A stretch of 9,803 nt of DNA from Gammaproteobacteria bacterium (lineage in GTDB: Bacteria > Pseudomonadota > Gammaproteobacteria > Xanthomonadales > Rhodanobacteraceae): contig VBNZ01000109.1 in the NCBI GenBank assembly GCA_005877675.1, positions 5,600-15,402 of the forward strand, read 5' to 3'. Shown here one piece after another: positions 5,610 through 9,803 of this stretch (position 1 is its first letter; the number at the start of each line of letters is the position of its first letter). Both the position numbers and the translations under genes were made by a program. Below the pieces are notes generated by a model, which saw only the letters and a list, made by a program, of their open reading frames with translations, made no database searches and was not told where the DNA came from.

Positions 5610-6641
5610 GTGACTGGCCAGACGAGAGAAACAAACGGCAACGCGATCGTCGCGCATGGCCTGACGCGCCGCTTCGGCGATCTCGTCGCAGTCGATCATG
5701 TGGATCTCACGGTGCAGCGCGCGCAGGTTTACGGCTTTCTCGGGCCGAACGGTTCGGGCAAGTCGACGACGATCCGCATGCTGTGCGGTCTCTTGCTGCC
5801 GAGCGAGGGCGATATCGAAGTTCTCGGTTATGCGATCCCGCGGCAAGCCGAGGCGCTCAAGCGCCGCATCGGCTACATGACGCAGAAGTTTTCGCTCTAC
5901 GACGATCTGTCGGTGTACGAGAATCTGGATTTCGTCGCCGCGGTGCACGAGCTGACGCGCGCGCAGGCACGCACGCGCGTCGACGAACTGCTGCAGCGCT
6001 ACTGGCTGACCGAGCAGCGCAACCAGCTCGCGGGCACGCTGTCGGGCGGGCAGAAGCAGCGCCTCGCCCTTGCCGCGGCGGTGCTCAACAAGCCCGAACT
6101 GCTGCTGCTGGACGAGCCGACTTCAGCCGTCGATCCGCAATCGCGACGCGAGTTCTGGGATTCGCTGTTCGCGCTCGCCGACGCCGGCACGACGATCCTC
6201 GTCTCGACGCACTACATGGACGAGGCCGAGCGCTGTCATCGCCTGGCGATCCTCGACCACGGCCGTTTGGTCGCAGACGGCAGTCCGCAGGAACTCACTG
6301 CGGCGTTGCCCGGACAGGTGTTTCTGGTCGAGTGCGAGCGCGCGAGCGCGGCGCAGGTTGCCTTGCGCGGCACATCGGGCATTCTCGCGATGGCGCAGAT
6401 CGGCGCACAGCTGCGCGTACTGACCGAGCGCGGCGATGCGATACGCGCACGCCTGGATGACAAATTGCGTGCCGCAGATATCGATGCGCATCTGCAAAAA
6501 GTGGCGCCGAATCTGGAAGACGTATTCGTCGCGGCGACGCTGAAAGGCGGGGACCGGGGGTCGAGAAACGGGGACCCCGGAGACCGCCCTCCACCGGCCC
6601 GTGACTCCACGGCATCGGCGCCCCCAAGAGACACGCCATGA
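5610..6641 (+). CDS. ABC transporter ATP-binding protein (YbhF-like, single domain)
   Basis: A 343-residue ATPase from GTG5610. It has Walker A GPNGSGKST (45-53), Q-loop Gln92 in YMTQKFSLYDDL, signature LSGGQKQRL (144-152), Walker B LLLLDEP (164-170), D-loop SAVD (172-175) and H-loop His201 in STHYMDEA. All catalytic elements are present. After the core, the regulatory C-terminal region ends at PNLEDVFVAATL, which is where ABC-2-type ATPases of this class usually stop. E. coli YbhF has two ATPase domains (about 578 residues) whereas this one has a single domain, so it should work as a homodimer with the permease. The last 32 residues (312-343) are a Gly/Arg/Pro/Asp-rich tail encoded partly by a 43-nt hairpin (6546-6588). 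The gene overlaps the permease start in an ATGA, implying coupled translation. Confidence 0.93.
   Translation: MTGQTRETNGNAIVAHGLTRRFGDLVAVDHVDLTVQRAQVYGFLGPNGSGKSTTIRMLCGLLLPSEGDIEVLGYAIPRQAEALKRRIGYMTQKFSLYDDLSVYENLDFVAAVHELTRAQARTRVDELLQRYWLTEQRNQLAGTLSGGQKQRLALAAAVLNKPELLLLDEPTSAVDPQSRREFWDSLFALADAGTTILVSTHYMDEAERCHRLAILDHGRLVADGSPQELTAALPGQVFLVECERASAAQVALRGTSGILAMAQIGAQLRVLTERGDAIRARLDDKLRAADIDAHLQKVAPNLEDVFVAATLKGGDRGSRNGDPGDRPPPARDSTASAPPRDTP
6546..6588. repeat. Palindromic hairpin in 3' end of ABC ATPase gene (REP-like)
   Basis: The outer arms GGCGG (6546-6550) and CCGCC (6584-6588) pair. After a symmetric 3x3 internal loop, CCGGGGGTC (6554-6562) pairs with GACCCCGG (6573-6580) with one bulged G, leaving a loop of about 10 nt. 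CGGGGACC also occurs as a direct repeat at 6548-6555 and 6569-6576. The architecture resembles repetitive extragenic palindromes, here read through as coding sequence. It lies 49 nt before the permease ATG and could tune mRNA stability or coupling. Whether it is repeated elsewhere in the genome cannot be seen. Confidence 0.6.
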
Positions 6642-7771
6642 ACTTGCGCCGCCTGTTCTCGATCGTGGTCAAGGAGCTGCGTCAGCTGCGCCGCGACCGC
6701 CTTACGTTCGCGATGATCGTCGGCATTCCGACCATGCAGTTGCTGCTGTTCGGCTACGCGATCAACCTCGATATACGCCACCTGCCCGCGGCATTGCTCG
6801 ATCAGGCGCAGACCGCGCATTCGCGTGAAGTCTTCGCCGCGCTCGGCGAAACGCACGTGATGGATTTCCTCTACCGCCTGCACACGCCGCAAGAAGTCGA
6901 CGATCTGCTACGCACCGGCAAGATCAGCGCCGCGCTGGTGATTCCATCGGATTTCGAGCGACGCCTGATCGAACAGGGCGGCGCGAATAGGGTCGGCGAC
7001 ACCCAGCCGCTGCCGCGTCCGCCGCTGCAGATCATCGTCGACGGCTCCGACCAAGTGGTGCAGCAGGCTGCCGCGCAGCTTGCCGTGCTGCCGCTGCAGG
7101 CCTTGCTCGATCCGGCTGCGGCGCGGCCGGTGAAGAACGTCGAGATCGTGAATTTCTACAATCCCGAGCGGCGTGCGCCGGTCAACACCGTGCCCGGCCT
7201 GATCGGCGTGATCCTGACGATGACGATGGTGCTGTTCACCGCGATGGCGATCGTGCGCGAGCGCGAGCGCGGCAACCTCGAATTCCTGATCGCCACGCCG
7301 GTATCGCCGGGCGAGCTGACGATCGGCAAGGTGTTGCCGTTCATCGGCATCGGTTTGCTGCAGGTGACCGTGGTGCTGCTGCTCGGCGTGGCGATTTTCG
7401 ATGTGCCGATCCGTGGGCACTTGCTCGATGTTTACGGCGCAGCGCTCGCCTTCATCATCGCCTCGCTCTCGCTCGGCGTGTTCATCTCGACTCTGGCGCA
7501 GAGCCAATTCCAGGCGATGCAGCTCGCGTTCTTCACCTTCCTGCCGCAGATCTTGCTGTCGGGCTTCATGTTTCCCTATGCCGGCATGCCGCGGCCGGCA
7601 CAGTGGCTGGCCGAAATCTTCCCGATGACACATTTCATCCGCCTGATCCGTGGCATCGTGCTGCGCGGGGCGCATCTGACCGAGTTGTGGCCGGAACTCG
7701 GCGCGCTGGCGCTGTTTTGCGCGATCACGCTGACGATCGCCGTGCTGCGCACGCGCAAGCGCCTGGATTGA
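6638..7771 (+). CDS. ABC-2 type transporter permease (YbhS/YbhR-like)
   Basis: A 377-residue inner-membrane protein of the ABC2_membrane_3 type. It starts MNLRRLFSIVVKELRQLRRD, an amphipathic cytoplasmic helix typical of the family, followed by TM1 (about 24-43, FAMIVGIPTMQLLLFGYAI). A periplasmic domain of about 140 residues follows. Five further membrane segments lie between about 190 and 370. The conserved cytoplasmic coupling region RERERGNLEFLIATPVSPGELTIGK lies after TM2, and LPQILLSGFMFPYAGMP and FPMTHFIRLIRGIVLRG are hallmark motifs near the C-terminus. AAGAGA about 7 nt upstream can serve as a ribosome site, and the ATGA overlap couples it to the ATPase gene. E. coli has two permeases (YbhS, YbhR) at this place; only one is present here. 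The exported substrate is unknown; drugs or other amphiphiles are plausible. Confidence 0.92.
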   Translation: MNLRRLFSIVVKELRQLRRDRLTFAMIVGIPTMQLLLFGYAINLDIRHLPAALLDQAQTAHSREVFAALGETHVMDFLYRLHTPQEVDDLLRTGKISAALVIPSDFERRLIEQGGANRVGDTQPLPRPPLQIIVDGSDQVVQQAAAQLAVLPLQALLDPAAARPVKNVEIVNFYNPERRAPVNTVPGLIGVILTMTMVLFTAMAIVRERERGNLEFLIATPVSPGELTIGKVLPFIGIGLLQVTVVLLLGVAIFDVPIRGHLLDVYGAALAFIIASLSLGVFISTLAQSQFQAMQLAFFTFLPQILLSGFMFPYAGMPRPAQWLAEIFPMTHFIRLIRGIVLRGAHLTELWPELGALALFCAITLTIAVLRTRKRLD

Positions 7772-7789
7772 ACGCCGCGTTTAGCCCGC

Positions 7790-7813
7790 GTTTGTGGCAT
7801 TTGCCAAAACTTT
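7790..7813 (+). terminator. Possible terminator of the tetR-ABC operon
   Basis: GTTT(g)TGGC pairs with GCCAAAAC around the loop ATTT, giving an 8-bp stem with one bulged G, followed by TTT. It begins 18 bp after the permease stop, where the operon should end. The T-tract is short and the stem partly A-T, so efficiency is doubtful. Confidence 0.35.
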
Positions 7814-7859
7814 AGCAAGTCCTGCGTTAGCATTTGTATAGTTTTTACGTGCCCGCCCT

Positions 7860-7865
7860 TATACT
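7860..7865 (+). promoter_or_regulatory. Candidate -10 box upstream of DUF3298 lipoprotein gene
   Basis: TATACT is a 5/6 match to the -10 consensus, in a locally AT-rich gap (7772-7910). Transcription would begin near 7872, leaving a leader of about 39 nt. No good -35 is found at 16-18 bp; TTGTAT at 7834-7839 is 20 bp away. Confidence 0.3.
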
Positions 7866-7910
7866 GCGCTCGCCGTGTCCTTAGCTTACTTGCTGTAGTT
7901 TTCCCAACGC

Positions 7911-8807
7911 ATGTCATCGAATTCTCGTGCGCGCCGCGCCGCGCTTTTCCAGTCGCTGATCTCATTCGGTTCGCTCGCGCTGTGCGCCTGCACGCAATCC
8001 CCGCAGCAGCAAGCGAGCGTGCCCGCGGCGGTTGCAGCTGTTCCTGCACCCGATGCGCGGGTGAGTGACGAGGCGGGCAAGAGCAAAGAGATCAAGACCG
8101 AAGTGCAGTACCCGGAGCTTGCGCCGGAGTTTGCGCCGATGCTCCAGGCGATGCACGGTTACGCCGATGCCGCCAAGGCGGATCTCGCGCAGATCGTCGC
8201 CGATGCACCACCGCGAGCAGACAACGCGGCGCATCCGGTGCTCAATCTCGATTTCAGCGTGCGTACGCAGACGCGCGATTTCACCAGCGCCGTCGGTAGC
8301 GGTGACAGCGATTTCGGCGGTGCGCATCCCAAGCCGCTGCTCGCAACCTTCACCGAGCACGTGCCGAGCGGCAAGCTCGTCGCGCTCGGTGATCTGTTCA
8401 CCGATAGCAATGCCGCGTTCAAGGCGCTCAGCGCCGAAGCGCGGCGCCGGCTCGAGGCCGATTTCGATGTACGCCTGGCGCAGCAGATTCCTGACGCGAA
8501 GGCGCGCGCCGAGCAGGTCAAGGCGTCGCATGAGTGGATCGAAAAAGGCACCGCACCTGGCGCGGAGAATTTCGAGAGCTTCCTCGTCGACGGCGTCGAC
8601 GGCAAGGCAATCGGCCTGACCTTGATGTTTCCTGCGTATCAGGTCGCGTCCTATGCGGACGGTCCGCAGCAGATTGCGGTGCCGGCCAAGGTGTTTTACG
8701 CGCAGCTCAAGCCCGAATATCGCGATGCCTTCGCAATCGACAAGGAAGATATGCAGGCGGGTGAGGCGATGCAGCCGCAGGCGGCAGCGCCGCGCCCGGC
8801 GGGTTGA
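7911..8807 (+). CDS. DUF3298 (RsiV-like) lipoprotein
   Basis: A 298-residue exported protein. Residues 1-27 are a signal peptide with Arg-rich start (RARRA) and lipobox LCAC giving lipidated Cys27; the Cys at -2 is unusual but tolerable. A Pro/Ala/Val linker (about 30-60) precedes the folded part. The conserved region has LNLDFSVRTQTRDFTSAVG (111-129), DFGGAHPKP (134-142) and LVALGDLFTDSNAAFKALS (156-174). It ends with the DUF3298 hallmark FPAYQVASYADGPQQIAVP (240-258). The family includes the C-terminal part of Bacillus RsiV and PdaC; in Gram-negative bacteria its role is not defined, and binding of lysozyme-like or cell-wall ligands is only an analogy. No sigma factor gene is adjacent. No clear Shine-Dalgarno sequence precedes ATG7911, though the signal peptide supports it. 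An Ala/Pro-rich tail follows the domain. Confidence 0.85.
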   Translation: MSSNSRARRAALFQSLISFGSLALCACTQSPQQQASVPAAVAAVPAPDARVSDEAGKSKEIKTEVQYPELAPEFAPMLQAMHGYADAAKADLAQIVADAPPRADNAAHPVLNLDFSVRTQTRDFTSAVGSGDSDFGGAHPKPLLATFTEHVPSGKLVALGDLFTDSNAAFKALSAEARRRLEADFDVRLAQQIPDAKARAEQVKASHEWIEKGTAPGAENFESFLVDGVDGKAIGLTLMFPAYQVASYADGPQQIAVPAKVFYAQLKPEYRDAFAIDKEDMQAGEAMQPQAAAPRPAG

Positions 8808-8827
8808 GAACCCCTGGAATACGCCGC

Positions 8828-8840
8828 GCTCGGCCCGAGC
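8828..8840. terminator. Short palindrome after DUF3298 gene
   Basis: GCTCGGCCCGAGC is a perfect 13-bp palindrome around a central C (5-bp stem, 3-nt loop), 20 bp after the stop and followed by TTAT. It could be a weak terminator or a protein-binding dyad. Confidence 0.25.
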
Positions 8841-8885
8841 TTATCGATTCGATCTTAGATTGACCCGAACTTATATTGAATCGGG
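8834..8885. repeat. CCCGARCTTAT direct repeats with inverted TCGGG
   Basis: CCCGAGCTTAT (8834-8844) and CCCGAACTTAT (8864-8874) match at 10 of 11 positions, exactly 30 bp apart. TCGGG at 8881-8885 is inverted to the second CCCGA. They lie in the 181-bp gap (8808-8988) before the DUF456 gene. A spacing near three helical turns suits a regulator site, but no known motif is recognised. The rest of the gap (8886-8988) holds no clear feature. Confidence 0.4.
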
Positions 8886-8988
8886 CGCGCCGGCGCTGCT
8901 CGGATTCCTCATATTCAACCGTACACGCCGGTTCCTGCGCACCGACGGGCGACCTGCCTTCGCTCGCTACGCTTATTCAGGGGTTCCA

Positions 8989-9477
8989 ATGGGTGGGTTG
9001 CACGCACTGTATTTTGTCGGCGCCGCGGCATTGATTCTTGTTGGCATTGCAGGCACGGTTCTGCCTGTGCTGCCGGGCGTGCCGCTGGTGTTCGCCGGGA
9101 TGCTGCTTGCGGCTTGGGCCGACGACTTCGCGCATGTCGGCACCGTCACGCTGGTCATCCTTGGCGTGCTTTGCCTGGCTGCGCTGGCGATCGATTTCGT
9201 CGCGAGCCTCGCCGGCGCGCGCCGCGTCGGCGCGAGTGCGCGTGCGCTATGGGGCGCAAGTCTCGGTACGCTGGTCGGGCTGTTCTTCGGCATCCCCGGC
9301 ATCGTGCTCGGGCCTTTCGCTGGCGCAGTCGTCGGCGAACTGTCGAGTGGCAGCGATGCGCGCCGTGCGGCGCATGTCGGCATTGGCACCTGGCTGGGAC
9401 TCTTGTTCGGTACGCTCGCAAAAATCGCGTTGTGCTTCACCATGCTCGGGATCTTCGCCTTCGCGTTTGTGCTTTAA
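8989..9477 (+). CDS. DUF456 family membrane protein
   Basis: A 162-residue, very hydrophobic protein. The N-terminal hairpin LILVGIAGTVLPVLPGVPLVFAGMLLAAWAD (about 15-45) is the family hallmark. A membrane segment at about 53-73 leads to LAGARRVGASARALWGA. Two Gly-rich hairpins follow, GTLVGLFFGIPGIVLGPFAGAVVGE (93-117) and GTWLGLLFGTLAKIALCFTMLGIFAFAFVL (133-162). The alternating Gly-rich helices suggest tight packing in the inner membrane. No biochemical function is established for DUF456. AGGGG lies 5 nt before ATG8989 and fixes the start. The gene stops only 5 bp before the end of the convergent GFA gene, so its terminator must lie inside that gene. Confidence 0.88.
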   Translation: MGGLHALYFVGAAALILVGIAGTVLPVLPGVPLVFAGMLLAAWADDFAHVGTVTLVILGVLCLAALAIDFVASLAGARRVGASARALWGASLGTLVGLFFGIPGIVLGPFAGAVVGELSSGSDARRAAHVGIGTWLGLLFGTLAKIALCFTMLGIFAFAFVL

Positions 9478-9482
9478 GCACG

Positions 9483-9803
9483 CTATGCGAGATGTGCGAC
9501 GGCCGCCGTCGCCGCTTCGCGGTCGTTGTCGTCGAACGGCGTGATCTCGATCGCTTCGATCGTCGCGCGATCGAGACAGCGCACATTGACGTCGATGCCG
9601 TTGGGATGCGAGCGCGGCACATAGAACGATTTGATCCCGCAGATGCGGCAAAACCGGTGCTTCGCCGCACCGGTGTTAAAAGTATACTCGGTCAGCGACT
9701 CGGCGCCCGCGACAAGACGAAAGCGCGCCGCGGGCACGATCAGATGCACAAAGCCGCTCATGCGGCAGATCGAGCAGTTGCAGTCGAGCGCTTCGATGCG
9801 CGC
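9483..9803 (-). CDS. GFA/CENP-V-like zinc-binding protein (C-terminal part)
   Basis: The minus-strand frame is open to the right edge, showing 106 C-terminal residues; the start and the first Cys pair lie outside. Visible residues include ALDCNCSICRMSGFVHLIV with Cys8, Cys10 and Cys13, and KHRFCRICGIKSFYVPRSHP with Cys52 and Cys55, followed by VNVRCLD. These are the zinc ligands and spacing of the GFA family (PF04828), which includes glutathione-dependent formaldehyde-activating enzyme and metazoan CENP-V. The YVPRSHPNG and VNVRCLD motifs point to the CENP-V-like branch rather than true Gfa. A small cytoplasmic zinc protein with a possible glutathione-adduct role is expected; substrate unknown. 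An ATG at 9759-9761 lies within the Cys motif and is not the start. Confidence 0.9.
   Translation of the reverse strand, partial: ARIEALDCNCSICRMSGFVHLIVPAARFRLVAGAESLTEYTFNTGAAKHRFCRICGIKSFYVPRSHPNGIDVNVRCLDRATIEAIEITPFDDNDREAATAAVAHLA
9545..9576. repeat. Perfect 10-bp inverted repeat with triple CGATCG in GFA gene
   Basis: TCTCGATCGC (9545-9554) and GCGATCGAGA (9567-9576) are exact inverted copies around a 12-nt loop. CGATCG occurs three times in 26 bp (9548, 9557, 9568). It lies 67 bp past the DUF456 stop and could act as that gene's terminator stem, though no T-run follows. It encodes part of the GFA C-terminus. Confidence 0.6.

Noticed and set aside
6908..7675. 255-codon minus-strand open frame opposite the permease
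   Set aside because: His/Arg/Asp/Gln-rich mirror of a membrane protein's codons, a typical shadow of hydrophobic segments.
8653..8988. N-terminal extension of the DUF456 frame back into the DUF3298 gene
   Set aside because: The extension is out of frame with the lipoprotein, Arg-rich and unlike DUF456 proteins. A good ribosome site precedes ATG8989.
1..9803. Mobile element, prophage, toxin-antitoxin or defence island
   Set aside because: No transposase, integrase, terminal repeats, tRNA-flanked att sites, small paired genes or nuclease domains were found.

Overview
The window comes from a high-GC, Gram-negative bacterium. The evidence is two lipoprotein signal peptides, a periplasmic membrane-fusion protein, strong GCG/CGC codon bias and proteobacterial gene families. 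A gammaproteobacterium near the Xanthomonadales is my best guess, inferred from overall style rather than from a marker gene. No rRNA, tRNA, CRISPR array, transposase or phage gene was seen.

Layout. 1-736: 3' part of a membrane fatty acid desaturase. 895-1710: a membrane protein joining a cyclic-nucleotide-binding domain to DUF1003. 1772-2731 (minus): a ribokinase of the PfkB family, divergent from a PhzF-family isomerase/epimerase (2842-3783). 3907-7771: a four-gene operon of TetR regulator, HlyD/YbhG-like lipoprotein, ABC ATPase and ABC-2 permease, with overlapping or tightly spaced junctions. 7911-8807: a DUF3298 (RsiV-like) lipoprotein. 8989-9477: a DUF456 membrane protein. 9483-9803 (minus): part of a GFA/CENP-V-like zinc protein whose start lies beyond the window.

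How the genes work together. The clearest system is the 3907-7771 operon. It resembles E. coli cecR-ybhGFSR, but with a single-domain ATPase and one permease, which would have to assemble as homodimers. The MFP would link the inner-membrane pump to an outer-membrane channel encoded elsewhere, and the TetR protein probably controls the operon from an AT-rich palindromic promoter directly upstream. The desaturase and the cNMP-binding membrane protein are neighbours on one strand; a shared role in membrane adaptation is only a suggestion. The other genes look like unlinked housekeeping or accessory functions.

The most unusual features are a long hairpin inside the 3' end of the ABC ATPase gene, which encodes an extra low-complexity tail; a possible leaderless promoter and operator for the TetR gene; and perfect inverted repeats inside phzF-like and GFA coding sequence. 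I found no clear case for a wholly new defence or mobile system.
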